NCBI RefSeq assembly: GCF_963576675.1
Contig: NC_088915.1
Coordinates: 33,509,501-33,573,500, forward strand
Length of the DNA stretch: 64,000 bases
From: Euphorbia lathyris
Taxonomy: Eukaryota > Streptophyta > Magnoliopsida > Malpighiales > Euphorbiaceae
Direction of reading: 5' to 3'
Under the pieces are notes generated by a model. The model had not been told where the DNA came from. It saw only the letters and a program-made list of their open reading frames with translations, and searched no databases. Both the position numbers and the translations under genes were made by a program. Each line of letters begins with the position of its first letter. The stretch's first letter is position 1. This document shows, in pieces, positions 21,343 through 33,787 of the stretch.

Positions 21343-24300
21343 CGTCTGGTATTGGGACTATTATAGAGTCGTATTTTGTTGATTTGTTTGCAAGGCCCCT
21401 AAATACATTTTATGGGGCGATTGATGTGATGGAGCCGTTGGTCTCATCTGATATGAATAGTAATCCGCTTACTCTTTTTACCTATGACGAATTTAAGATT
21501 GACATGCTTCAAATGCACCCTGATAAATCGCCAGGCCCTGGCGGGCTAAACCCGGGTTTCTTTCAATTTTTCTAGGATACTATCAGGGTTGAGGTAGTTA
21601 ATGCTTGTATTGGCTTCTTGGAAAGATGGGAATTCCCAGCCAACGTGAATGACACAATTATTGTCTTAATTTCTAAGTTTGATAACCCTAAAAGTATGAA
21701 GGACTTCCCCTATCTCGCTTTGTAATGTACTTTATAAATTGATTGCTAAGGTACTAGCTAATAGACTTAAAGGAGTCCTGCCTAGCATTGTGTCTGACAA
21801 CCAATCTGCTTTTGTCACTGGCCGATCTATTACTGATAGTATCATGGTAGCCTTTGAATCCCTACATTATATGAAGAGGAAAAACGGAGGAAGCTTAGGT
21901 GAGGTTGCTTTGAAGCTTGATATTAGCAAGGCCTGTGATAGAGTGGATTGGAACTTTCTCCGCCTGGTTATGATTAAATTAGGATTCTCACAGATATGGA
22001 TTGATTGGATTATGTTGTGTATCACTTCAGTGGAGTATTCAGTTTCTGTTAATGGCACGTTCGTGGGTCCAATCAAGCCTGGTAGAGGGCTGAGGCAGGG
22101 TGACCCTCTCTTTTCTTACCTATTTATCCTATGTGCTGAGGTCCTCTCCAAATTGATTAGGAAGGTTGAGGCTGAGGGATCAATCCATGGTTGTATGATT
22201 GCTAGGGGAGCTCCAATTGTGACCCACCTTTTCTTTACAGATGATAGTTTTCTGTTTTTCAGGGCCACTATGGAAGAATGCAGTAAAGTGGGAGCAATCT
22301 TGGTTGAGTATGAGGCAGCTTCTGGCCAGGCTGTTAATCTACATAAGTCTAGTACATTCTTCAGCCCTAATGTTCACTCCATTCTGCGCAGGGACATGTG
22401 CTCGTTCTTGGAGGTGTATAATCCTCTTGAGACTGGTCGTTATTTGGGCCTTCCGTCTCTGATTGGGAAGTCTAAGGTGGCGATCTTTGGATTTCTCAAG
22501 GATAGATTGAGGAAAAGATTGAATACTTGGAGTTATAGATTCCTATCCGCGGCAGGTAAGGAAATACTGATCAAAACTGTGGCCCAAGCATTACCAACTT
22601 TTTGTATGAGTGTGTTCATGTTGCCTAATCCTTATGTCTGGAGTTGGAAAGGATTATGAATTCCTTCTAGTGGGGTATGAAACCTGGCGGTAGGTGATCG
22701 ATTCATTGGCAGGGGTGGGCCAAGCTGAGTCAGGATAAGAGGGATGGGGGTTTGGGTTTTAGAGACCTGCAAATTTTAATTTATCCTTACTAGGTAAACA
22801 GGGGTGGAAATTACTTAGCAATCTAAACACTTTGGTGGGTAAGCTGTTAAAAGCAAAATACTTCCCTAGGGTACCTTTCCTGTCCTCCAAATTGGGCAAT
22901 AATCCTAGTTTTATTTGGGGAAGTGTTTGGAAAGCAATTAGAGTTCTGAAGTTGGGGGTAAGATGTAGAGTGGGTGATGGTAAATCCATTTCGGTGTGGA
23001 AGGACCCTTGGTTGAATACGGGCTCACCGTTTATGGTTCAGGAGGTCGCTGGAGATTACCCAAGGGATACTAAAGTTGCCGATTTATTTATCCCTTGAAG
23101 AAGGGTGTGGGATAGAGGTAAAGTTGAGTCTCTTTTGTCTGAGTCTGATGCTAGGGCAGTTTATAAGATGATTATGCCTTTCCGAGAAGTGGAGGATGGC
23201 ATTTTACAAAGAATGGTAGATATACTAGTAAATCTGGCTATAAGATTTTGTGTGAGGGAGAAAGAAGGGTTGTGGGCCATATGGGATGGGAAAGGTTATG
23301 GCAGTTGCACATTCCACCGAGGGTCAAATTGTTTGTGTGGAAATTAACGATGGGTTGCTTGGCTACCAGATATAGATTAGTTGCTCGAGGTGTGGCGATC
23401 CCTATTCACTTCCCGTTTTGCCATGTTGATGTTGAGCACGATTACCATGTCTTTGTGGGGTGTATATATGCATAGGAATGTTGGAATATAGCTGGTAATA
23501 CGGATATATTTCAGCTCGATTATCTAACAGATGTTGTTTTGCAGGTTTTCTCATCGATGTCAAAGGAGGTTTCTTGCTCGGTTGTCATGACCCTTTGGAA
23601 AATTTGGTGTCAACGGAATCAATTGGTGTGGGAGATAAACTTCAGCTTCCTGTTCAAGCTACTACTGATGTTATTCAGGTTCTTCTTGATTGGCGCTCTT
23701 CTCAAGTTCGTGATGTAGCCGATTCTCACCATGGAGCCGACTCGTCCGGGCAACCAGAGACTGCTGTGCGCGACCTCTTCCACGACAACCAGGTTCCTAC
23801 CCGTCGGCGTACTCCTGCATGGGCGACATCATCTTTTGCTGCGTCAGTATCAGCACCGCCTGTCACTGGCCGTCGGACGCAGATTGCAGCAGCTCTAGGG
23901 GTTCGTCGTCCAATTGCAGCTCCGCCTGTTCTTCCGACCAGTAGCATACCAGCGCTCGTCGTTCCTAGGTAGCAAGTACATTGGATTCCAGGTTATGTTA
24001 AATGCAATTGTGACGCTGCAATCTTTAAAGCTCAAAACTGCAGTGGTCTGGGGATGTTACTTCGCTCTTCTGACGGTTTTTCATGGCATGTCGCAATAGG
24101 ACCTTACCTTTCTTTGTGGATGTCCGCTTTGTTGAGGCTCTAGCTCTCCGGGAAGCTATTTATTGGGTATTTGATTTAAATTGTGTTAATGTCCTTATTT
24201 ATTGTGATTCTTTATCGGTTGTCAATAGTATCAATTCTTCTGAGTCGGACCTTTCAGATTTTGGCAACATCATTTAGGATTGTCGAGTCTTATTAAATTG

Positions 24301-24480
24301 TCGACACGATTTCAAAGTGTCTTTTTCGTTAAGGCTAACGAATAGGGGAGCACATGTCGTTGCACGACATGTCTTATCCAATGCTGGTGAGTTTGTGTCT
24401 TTTTCTGCTCCGAGTTGGCTGCAGGATACTGTCTGTTTTGAGGCTGATTATTAATCTATTGAATTATTCTTTAAAAAAAA
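21343..24480 (+). mobile_element. 5'-truncated L1-type LINE between PPR and DnaJ genes
   Basis: The insertion is bounded by imperfect target-site duplications (21314-21342 and 24481-24507) and ends in an A-run at 24473-24480. It starts in the endonuclease-RT linker (IGTIIESYFVDLFARPL). It continues through RT (21739-22659), the thumb/zinc-binding region (to about 23475), an unusual linker (23640-23950) and an RNase H domain (about 23990-24450). RNase H is recognised by VEALALREAIYWV, CDSLSVVNSINSSESDLSDFG and a final stop after FEADY. Multiple stops and frameshifts break ORF2. The element lies in the shared upstream region of the two genes, and removing it would leave them about 1 kb apart and divergent. 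Confidence 0.88.
21739..22659 (+). pseudogene. LINE reverse-transcriptase fragment
   Basis: 306-residue open segment with plant L1 RT landmarks: NQSAFVTGRSITDSIMVAFE, KLDISKACDRVDW, the GLRQGDP box, then HLFFTDDSFLFF where the family has FADD, and RYLGLPSLIGKSK. The two catalytic aspartates of the box are present but Ala is replaced by Thr. The frame is cut off on both sides by stops or frameshifts relative to the rest of ORF2. It cannot make a complete enzyme. Confidence 0.9.
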
Positions 24481-24507
24481 TATTAAGAAATATGTCTCAT
24501 GTTAGTA

Positions 24508-24769
24508 AATATAATAATAATTAATAATTTTAATGATAAAATAATAAATAAGGGTGAATACGATCATTATTGTTGTGTAAAATAATTTTAATTTTAGAGT
24601 AGTTTTATGCTATTGACGAATTTTTGTGACTTTTATGTAACAAAATTATGAACCGTTTTATGACAAAACAAAAGAATGTTAATCTAAAACGACATGTGTT
24701 GAGGATGAATGTTTAACTAGAGTAGAGGTAAGCAATCCAACAGACGGAGACGGTTGTTATTTGACGAAT
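24508..24769. promoter_or_regulatory. Upstream region of DnaJ gene
   Basis: About 260 bp between the right LINE target duplication and the DnaJ start. AT-rich; no element I can name. The LINE has therefore placed foreign sequence within about 300 bp of the start codon. Confidence 0.4.
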
Positions 24770-26568
24770 ATGCATAGATTGAATTTCTATCCAGTACCAA
24801 GTAGCCTTTTTCATTTTTCTTCAAGATCTCTGCTCTTCTTGCATAATCAACCATATCCATCGATACCCAGCTCTAGGTTTAGCTATGGAGGTGAATTTTA
24901 CCATATTTTGTTCTCTCCAAACTTGTCCAATTTTAACAACGGAAGAAGAAATTGCGTTACCCTTTTGAGAGCTAGTCGCAGAGAATCCCCTTATCAAGTT
25001 TTAGGCGTTTCTCCTTCTGCAACTGCTGTTGATATTAAAAAGGCTTATAGGAAACTCGCACTCAAGTATCACCCTGATGTTAATAAGGAGGTCAGTAATT
25101 CTGTCTGTGGAATTTAATTTGATTTGCTTTTCTAGTTGTATCATGTTTGAATTACTTGTTGTCGCTTCTATTGTTGCTTTGAAAAGCATATTATGATCTT
25201 ATTCTAGGTTGGGTCTTCGAATAAATTTTGGGCTCTTGTGATATAAATTTTTGGGAAACTAATTCCTCAGTAGGGTCTTTATAGAAAATAAGAAATCTGG
25301 ACAGTTTAGCGTGCATAGTAGTTGCTCCCATGGAGGCCTGGCTCATCTTTTTCCAAAGAAGCAACTCGTTCAAGTTGTAAAACCATTTCTGAATCTGATT
25401 TATGGTGGTTTGTTTTCAAATTTGATGTTTGACAGGCAAATGCTCAGGAGAAATTCATGAGGATTAAGCATGCATACAATACATTGCTCAACTCAGAGTC
25501 TCGGAGGAAGTATGATGCTGGTTTAAACTGCTCTGAAACTAGGAATGCACCCAATCAAGAAGAGTTCTATGGATTTGGTAAATAATATTTTTGATTATCT
25601 ATTTACTGTTTCCTTGTTATTTGCCTATATTAAGTTTGTTTGTTTGTTTATTGTGGTTATTACATTCAGTGCATCATTAGTTTGCCGCTACTTAGATTGC
25701 CTCGACTCAACGATATTAGATGAAAGATTCTTAACCAACTTGGATTCTGTTTGAACATAGCATTCTAACTTGTGATTCTGTTTTACATATGTCGGTTTAG
25801 TGTTTTGGTAAATAAGTTTTGTTGGAAGTAATAGAGTGTTTGAGGTTTTCCGGATGTGTCTGTGAAAAGCTGTTATTAGGAATTTTTCTTATACTCAACC
25901 ACTTTATATGCTGCAGGTGATTTTTTGAAGGATGTGGAGATAACAATAGGTAGTTTATACTGTCTATGAGATAGGACTTCCAAGTTTTCCATCTCATGTT
26001 GTCTTAAGATCTTGCTGTGCCTCTTCTTCTTTTTCCATCTATGATTGAAATACAACCTTGTTTTTTGTTCCTATCTGATCGATCCTGTTATTGGTGTTAC
26101 AGGGGACTTCTTTAGAGATCTACAGGAAGAATTTCAAAATTGGGAATCTAGTGCTTCATCACAGGGGAAACCAAAGAGTCTATGGGAGGAATTAGCGGTA
26201 TGGTTCTGCACTTCTGCTGCTTTCCAGTTCTTATATTTATATATTAATCTTCTGACCTCTCGCTTATTGATCGGTTACATGAATTATTGATTAAATAGCA
26301 AAGGAATTTTAAGAGAGGAAAAGACTCACATGCTATGATCTTTTATTGCTCACAGGATATCGGAGAGGAATTTGTGGAATTTTTAGAGAAAGAACTCAAT
26401 ATAACTGATAATGAAAATGAAGAAAAAGAGAATGGATTTCAAACAAACAAAAAGAATGCTCCTGGAAATGATTTTGATAAGCAAGATGGGAAAGGTAGCA
26501 GCATTAAAGATAACATTGATGAGATTGAAGCAACTCTTGCTCAGCTTAAAAAGGAATTGGGATTGTAG
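24770..26568 (+). CDS. Plastid-type J-domain (DnaJ) protein, five exons
   Basis: Exons inferred by hand: 24770-25090, 25436-25577, 25917-25949, 26103-26197 and 26356-26568, giving 267 residues. DnaJ proteins recruit Hsp70 and stimulate its ATPase. The first 66 or so residues are Ser/Arg/Phe-rich and fit a chloroplast transit peptide. The J domain (about 73-137) begins [20 protein letters not shown] and has the essential HPD at residues 101-103. It crosses the first intron and ends [13 protein letters not shown]. Then come [15 protein letters not shown] and a helical, acidic C-terminal segment ending [10 protein letters not shown]. There is no Gly/Phe or zinc-finger region, so it is a type III (DjC) protein. 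The 33-nt third exon is symmetrical. It resembles my memory of Arabidopsis At5g59610. The ATG at 24770 was chosen as the first AUG in frame. Confidence 0.88.
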
Positions 26569-27194
26569 CATTTGAATAGAGAGATGAGCCTGGAAACATT
26601 AAAGGCACTTTCTTATTATGAAATTGATCTGAATTAATTTACTGATCACATCTCATTACCGTTCCATATGAGGCAGTCTTAACAGCATAGATGATGTATT
26701 AATCATACACTTGTAGATGGCGAGTTTCAAGAGGGGAACCACTAATTCTTGAAGTCAAGAATTGATTGTATGCAACTTTAAAATTTAAATATAACAAGTT
26801 CCATTGTTTGAAACATTGCTTTTAGAGGGCCTATTGACTTTTATCCACAATATTGCCCTGTGTGCTGTAGATAGGTGTAACATTTTCATTTTTGTTTGTA
26901 TCATGCAGTATAATCATATAGTTGCATAACACAATTAAGTATAGGAAATGGCAGAAGCACAACAATCTGAATAAATTTATTACCAAATTTGCACAACAAA
27001 ACCGAATATGAATTCACATATGCTCAACTACTAAACCAGTGTAGTGTCTCAAAGAGGCTCTGCTTCTGCTTCTGTAGGCTAGATAAGATAAAACAAGACT
27101 TGCCAAAATCCTAGTGACCTAAATTCAATAATGCATCTAGTCCGAAGGTTTTCTTTTCAGTCTAATCAGCAAAACCTTGTAGTAACCAAGCCCT
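26569..27194. terminator. Convergent 3' ends of DnaJ and TOC75 genes
   Basis: About 625 bp between two stop codons facing each other. It must contain both 3'UTRs and polyadenylation regions. T-rich and TTGTA-type stretches occur but exact sites cannot be set. No ORF or repeat was recognised. Confidence 0.4.
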
Positions 27195-30100
27195 TCAATA
27201 TCTGTCCCCAAATCGGAAAAATACTGATCCAGTACCAGTATTGTGATCAACAGCATACTCAGCTCGCACTAGACCCAACTTAACGCCAACACCATACGAA
27301 GAACCCTGACCCATTCTCCTGTACACCTCTGTAGGATTGCCCTTCACATCCTTTGAGCTTCCAAGATCATTTCCATGCTCAGCAAATGCATACACGTGAG
27401 TATTTCTCACAGGTACTCTTAATTCAGCTCCAACCTGCAACCAAAATCGGACAAATAATATATATCAAATATTTGCCTGCACTTCTGCATTACAATACAA
27501 GTTATACCATAAGGGATATGTATATAAATAAATAACACACTTCAACCTTCCATGTAGCTCTAATTGTTAATTTGGACACAAAATTTTCGACATTGTGTAG
27601 CCACTCACAAAAATCAGTCATAGACCAGATAAAATTCCAAGGGAACTATAGGCGATTAGAGGTAATAATGTCTTTGAATATGGACCTTACGTTACCTTTA
27701 GCTTGCAGCAACTCAGCACCATGTCATTGTCATCATCAAAAGCCACACTGCCCTCTGAATCATTTTCTGGCTACTCTGATTCAGAAGGTTCCAAATTGGC
27801 GACTCCATTCCATCATGACTTGAACAAGATAACTCATTTCATTTAAGGATTCAATAAAGTTTTGTTATGAACTATCTGGGTACTCTGATTCAGAAGGTTT
27901 CCAAATTGGAGAGTCCATTCCATTCCATCAGAAGTTTCCCTATTTTCCAAGTTTCTATACTCTAAGGACATTACCATGGTGGCCTACATTCACATTGTTC
28001 TGTCACTTAAACAATTTTTTACTCCATTCATACAATCTTCCATACTTGTTTTATGCAGTTGTCCATTTAGCACACAAGTGGAATCCTCTCTTGCTTTATC
28101 TATTGTTCGTTCATTTTTACTACATAAAAAGTCTTCAGTAAAAAATGGAGGCCTCATGTTTAAATTTCCAACTAAATAACATTTTTCGCTAGCAGATTCT
28201 TATTTTTGTTAAAAACATGAAGGTTAGGATTTGATTTGTTAAAATAAAATAAATTAGGGTTAAAATTGAAAGCTACATTGACGGTCGGAGTTTGTTTTGT
28301 AATTTTCCCTAATCATAATTTCCACTTATTATTAATTAGTCCTTCAAGTCTTGTGGGACTCCCTCCATATTCACAATCACATGAAATAGCAGCAAAAGAA
28401 CAGGAAACAAAAAAAATTCATCCTAGACAGTAACTTGTCTCCAGTAATATTCCTACCTCAAGGATGTTTCTTGCTGCTCCCAATTCACCCATGTTGTAGC
28501 CCCTCACAGAATAAGGGCCGCCAAGGGTAAAAGCATCATAACTTGGAAGGTCTCCTACACAACCACCGTAATGACCATGCAGAACTAGTACAGGTGGCGG
28601 TGCTTTACCAGCAGCTTCCTCCACTTGCTTCAACTGTATGAATCGTGTGATGGTTAGCTGGTGGCGGTTAAATAAGGGAAACTTGCTGCCAATACCAAGG
28701 CCTTGGTCCACCTGCAATTCATACATGTAGCTCATATTGGATATTCGCTGTTATGAAAGACAAGCTCAGATAGATATATATGCTCATACAACTTACAAGG
28801 GATAAAACCCACCAGACTCCATAATCTGAACACCAAAACCACAATACCACATTATATATGAAACTAGAGGAAACCAACCAAGAACTTGGTGCAACTTTAT
28901 CACTTGCGGATACAAGTACGCAAGGGACATACAAAGAAAAACTGCAGTTGAGAAGCAATGGAAAATGGAAACAGCAGTAATAAAAATTTTCATTTTCCAA
29001 ATGCTCTGTTTTCCAAAATCTTATTGATACTAGTAATTCCAGATCTACCAAATTAAACAACAGCTTTGTAACAAAGCATTCCCTGATTCTCAAAACAAAA
29101 GCTTACGAAATATTAGTTCCTCAAGACAATGACTATTGCTTCCTTGCCTAAGCATGGATGGACATTTTTCTTTCCAATCTTGTTAATCCAACTGAAATAT
29201 AACCTGATAAGACTCGAGAATAGGAAACCTAAGGGACTAAACAAGACCACAGTAGTGTCAATGAATGCAGCAGACTTTGTAAGGAACCTCACTAAATATA
29301 ATAGTATTTGCAAGCACCCCTGGAACATTTTGAAGGACATAGGTCAAGCAACTCAGTAGAGTTTATATTGAGCTCACTAATTATATAAAATGAGTCCCAA
29401 ACACCCCTCAACATTACAAGGACAAGGGCTAACCTGAAATACATTCCTCTCACCAACAATAGCTCCATTTACAAATTTGGTATTATCACGAGTGATATTT
29501 GCTTGTACAAATGCCATTCGGTCAATGCCTGTACCACTGAGGGTCGTTGGAGGTCCATCTGCACTAATTCCTCCACTTGGCAACACTCTTTGACCATTTG
29601 CAGAGATATGGCTGCTTTCATCTCTTGTTGTTATCTCTTCCATCACAATTCCATAAGTGAATTTACTCTGACGGGTGAAGTTCTGTTTCACACACATGAA
29701 TAAGCATGCATCAGAAGAACAATTAGTACAGTTTAGAGACCTCTCAAGTTTTAGATGTAGCAAACACATTGGCAATTACCTCAGTAATGTTAGCTTTAAG
29801 GCCAGCACGATCAACCCATATAGGAGGGACTTCATCCACTCCTGGGCCACCAGTAAAGACTGGACTCAATTTCCGGCTGTTGAAGCAGCTTGTACGGAGA
29901 GTACGATTGCGTGGATTATATACACCATCCAAATAAGGATGAACATACTCAAGCTTAAATGCAAGGTCATCCTGGGTAAAGATTACCATGCATATTTTCA
30001 GTTGAAATATATTAGGTGAAGGATTACGAAATCACTCTTCTTAAGGAAAAACATAATACATATTACCTGAGGCAAGAGGAAATTGCTGGTGGTTATTGAA

Positions 30101-30253
30101 CCAAGAATGGATCGATTGAGCCCTTTAATATTCCGGTGTTCAAAGGAAACAGTTCCACCTGGCTGGAATGAAGCCTGAATGGAGATGGGTGTAAAGTTTT
30201 TCAAGTGAAATCATGGTTTGAACCCCCAAACTTTTATTGATTGAGATACAAAC

Positions 30254-30293
<40 letters not shown>

Positions 30294-32256
30294 TGGACAT
30301 ACATACCAGTGTAGGACGCCCTCCACGTCCTGGAACAATACTCCACTCAGTGCTAACTTCTGCAGATTTTGGCTCTAGCTCTTTAAGCTTAATCTCAACA
30401 ATTATTCCTCCCTCATTCTTCTCATCAGGCCTTGGATTGACTTCAATATTAGAAAACAAGGCCAGTGAGTTGATGTTCCTGAGAGCTTGTTTCCCAGCTT
30501 CAATGTTAAAAACTTGACCTTGACGAAGCTGTAAGTCACCGATTAAAATACCATTCCTTAATCAGTGCACAACTAAAAACAATTCAATTGCCAAGGCAGA
30601 CACATAACGTAATATATCACCTATTAAACTCTATTGACGAGCAATAAATGTTATATTTACATTTCTTGGCATCATAACTACATATTCAAATTAACTGCCA
30701 ATTGCTTATTAATTGGTTGGTTATCCAGATTTTAGAACACTTGTATGCTCTTGTAGAACTGATCATCATAACGATCCTGTGATTATAGATGTATTCTCTT
30801 AAGCATTAAGGTTCAAAGGCTTCACTACAGCAAAGACAAATCTTGCTAATTCATATTCTTCTATCAAATGAAATGACTTGATTCTTTATAACTACTTTTG
30901 TCGAACAAGGAATTCGTACTTTTGTCAAACAAGGAATTCACGATGGCTAACTAAAACCGAAGCCTATAAATTGTGCAAAGACTTCATGTCGACAAACACG
31001 TCCTATATCGTAATTAATAAGGCGGAGCAGAATAAAAAGAAGCAAAATTCAAAATTTCATTTCACCTGCTTGGGCAACTCCCGCTTCACAACAGGAAGCT
31101 GAGTGTTCCCTTCAACGACATTTCCAAGCTTATCCTGGTACTGGATGAGCATTTGAGTAATATCCCCTTCCACAACCTCACAAACCACTTCCTTAGTATT
31201 CAAATTCCCAAAATTGACAACCTGAGCACACGCATACCCTTCATCATGGTACCATTTCTGCACTCTATCCCTAATCTTCTGCAGTAATCTTGCGCTAACC
31301 TTCCCATGGTCCCTCAACATTTGAAGCACCTCCCTCTGGACTGACATGGGCAACAAACAAGGCCTCGCTTTATCTATCCTCTTCTTGTAATCCTTCTCCT
31401 GATTTCTATAATACTCCAATTTCTCCTTATCTGTCATATCCGGATCCATTTCAATTGGTTTCGACTGCTGCATCAATCCTACATTTATGCACCTAAACTT
31501 ATCAGCTGACTGCCAGGTGCTTTCGGAGAAGGAAATTGTAAGGCCTAGGGTTCCGTCTGGTCTGGTTTTCCCCTCCATGTCCACTTTCTCGAACATTCCG
31601 CAACTGGCTAGCGTTTCGAGCTCCTTCTGCAGCTGCGCTTTAGTGTAGACACCGCCAGGTCGAAGAGAAACCATCTCAAAAAAGGAGTCTTCGGGGCCGA
31701 CGGTGGTCCATCGTCGCCGATCGAAAAAGAGAATTTCTGAGAGTTTATACTTCTTGAAGCCACTCAGTTTATTTAGCTGAACGACAATGTTGGCCGGCAA
31801 ACCGTGAGAATCCCACTCCTGGGATTGCGGCTCATCCGCAACTGCCGGCGCCGGAGAAAAAAGTCTCTTCCAAAACCCTCCTCCTTCACCAAATCCGTCA
31901 CCACCGCCGCCGCCGCCGCCTCCACCAAAGAAATCGCCGCCATCACCACCACCAAAGTTGCCAGGGCCGTCACTGAAAGGAGAAGGGATGGGAGTAAAGC
32001 GAAGAAGCAGGGTGGCAGCAGAAGCACCAGCAATGGCTACAGGTTTGGAAAGGGATTGAAGGATAGAATTCCGCGATTTAGGAGTGGGTACATGGTTTTG
32101 CGAGGAGGAGGAAGAAGAAGAGGAAGAGGAAGAAAGATCACATTTGAAGGAGGAAGAACGAGGGGCAGCGGTAGCGCGAGAGCTACGACGGGAGGGTAGA
32201 GAAGAGGAAAGAGGAGTATTGGCAATAAGATTGGAGGGGCCGGCGAAGGAGGACAT
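27195..32256 (-). CDS. TOC75: TOC75 (TOC75-III type), plastid outer-envelope import channel
   Basis: Seven phase-0 exons, from the start: 31066-32256, 30307-30528, 30067-30174, 29780-29971, 29434-29682, 28457-28711 and 27195-27434. They total 818 residues, the size I recall for Arabidopsis TOC75-III. It is an Omp85-family beta-barrel that forms the protein-import pore with Toc159 and Toc34. The Ser-rich N terminus (residues 1-55) is a stromal-type transit peptide. The Gly-rich stretch (about 102-127) is the hallmark that stops the protein at the envelope. POTRA repeats cover about 145-440 (KLSGFKKYKLSEILFFD, then VYTKAQLQKELETLASCGMF, then YACAQVVNFGNLN). The barrel follows, with PGRGGRPTL, DAFTLGGPYSVRGYN and the C-terminal strand GSVFFRFGDRY. 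All splice sites are GT-AG and the frame is intact. Confidence 0.95.
27771..27932. repeat. Direct repeat in TOC75 intron 6
   Basis: TACTCTGATTCAGAAGGTT followed by CCAAATTGG...CCATTCCATCA occurs at about 27772-27815 and again at about 27881-27930, with small differences. The copies are about 108 bp apart. The segment is outside the coding sequence and its origin is unknown. Confidence 0.75.
30258..30290. repeat. (TA)n microsatellite in TOC75 intron
   Basis: About 16 TA units in the short intron between exons 2 and 3 of TOC75 (30175-30306). Likely polymorphic in length. Confidence 0.95.
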
Positions 32257-32462
32257 GGCTATGGAGGGGATAAGGGAGATAAAGAAATGGGGGTTTTGGT
32301 GTAGTACAGGAGTGAAAATGTAATGTGGAAAGAAGAAGAGGGAATTTGGGGGTTTATGGTTGCAGCTACACTCAAAGTGAGAATAATTCCCATTTTAGAG
32401 CTAGTTGGATAATATTTCTCTAAGATGGTACTCGTTTTAATCATCTAGTTAAAAAAACAACC

Positions 32463-32476
32463 TTTATTATGGAGTC
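32463..32476. repeat. Target-site duplication of LINE, left copy
   Basis: TTTATTATGGAGTC is repeated exactly at 39272-39285. The T-run at 32480-32493 next to it is the complement of the LINE poly(A) tail. Confidence 0.9.
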
Positions 32477-33262
32477 CTGTTTTTTTTTTTTTTAAAGGAT
32501 GCGATGTATTAATCAACCGAAGATAAAGCATTACACGGGGAGGAGAATTTAACCATACCCCACGATCAGATAAGGAACCCAACGCCCGAACTAACATATG
32601 GGCCGCAAGGTTCGCTGATCGTCTAACAAAATTAATAGAACAATTACTAATCTCTTTAATAAGGGCCTAACAGTCCCCAATGATAATATCTAGACCCGAG
32701 CTGCCGCTAGTTTCTCACTCCAAGGTATACACTAGTAATTGTGAGTCCGACTCTACTACGATATTACTCCACACCTTATCTTTTAACCAGCTAAGTGCTT
32801 CTCGACAGGATAAAGCTTCAATGAGCAAAGGATCAAAACGACACTAAATGATACCATTTGAAGCTACACGGAAGAGACCTGCCGCATCCTGAATGACAAA
32901 ATCGAATCCCACATGCCCAAGTCCCTGAACCACGCTCCATCTACGTTACATTTAAACATACCAGGGGGCGGGGGCTGCCACATTTGTGTTGGAGTAGGAT
33001 TTCGTGAAGCCAAAGCATGAGCTACTATATGTGCTTGTTGCTATTGAATGAGCACATTAACTACTCTTATGTACATATTACCAGTCGAGGCAGCCATAAC
33101 ATTCCATATCTAGTCGTTCTGATTCATCTAGATGGCCTAGCAGGCCATTACTGCCAATTCCATCTCCTCTTGCTGATATTCTTGCCGCAATAAATTACAG
33201 GCCTCCAAGAACGACGCACATCTAGCACTCAGGTCTCCCCTCGGTAGGAAGTTCCAGACTCG

Positions 33263-33787
33263 TCAAGCAGCTACACATCCGACCAACACATGGAAAAACG
33301 AATCCACCTCACCAGGGCAAAACGGGCAAGACCTGTCTATGGGGAAAAAACAGGCGAATAGAGCAGATCGGGTTAGGAGGCAGCCTGAGAGAGTTCGCCA
33401 CAGGAAGTCCCTGACTTTCGACGGGATTTGTAACTTCCAGACAATGGACCAGATGACAGGTCTAGATATCAACGTCGTTGTTGATCCTTCTCGTAGCTGA
33501 CGATATGTCAATCTAACTAAAAATAGGCCATTCTGATCCCAGTACCAACCCCACGAGTCCTCAACCTTCCGGACACTCAAATGTATTTGTCGAATAAGCC
33601 GCATATCCCGATCATTGAATAATCCCCAAACCAGATCTTCGTCCCAAGAATTCTGACCTGGTATCCATAGGTTATGCACTAGCTGGATGTCCAACCCCTC
33701 GATCCTGCCACTTTCCATAAATGGGTTACCAGCATCTATCAGCCAAGGGTCCTCCCAAATATTGATACTGTCACCACTCCCGACCAC
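33263..33787 (-). pseudogene. LINE ORF2 zinc-binding (zf-RVT) segment
   Basis: 174-residue open stretch: SGDSINIWEDPWLIDAG, then VWKLQIPSKVRDFLWRTLSG and the Cys/His-containing CPFCPGEVDSFFHVLVGC. This is the conserved region between RT and RNase H. It is in frame only locally. Confidence 0.88.

Noticed and set aside
23574..23972. 132-residue Pro/Ala/Arg-rich ORF as a host gene
   Set aside because: It lies between the zinc-binding and RNase H parts of a LINE bounded by target duplications, so it is best read as a LINE linker.
31773..32323. Several ORFs on both strands over the first exon of TOC75
   Set aside because: They come from Ser, Gly and Pro codon repeats of the transit peptide and poly-Gly region. 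The TOC75 frame explains the sequence.
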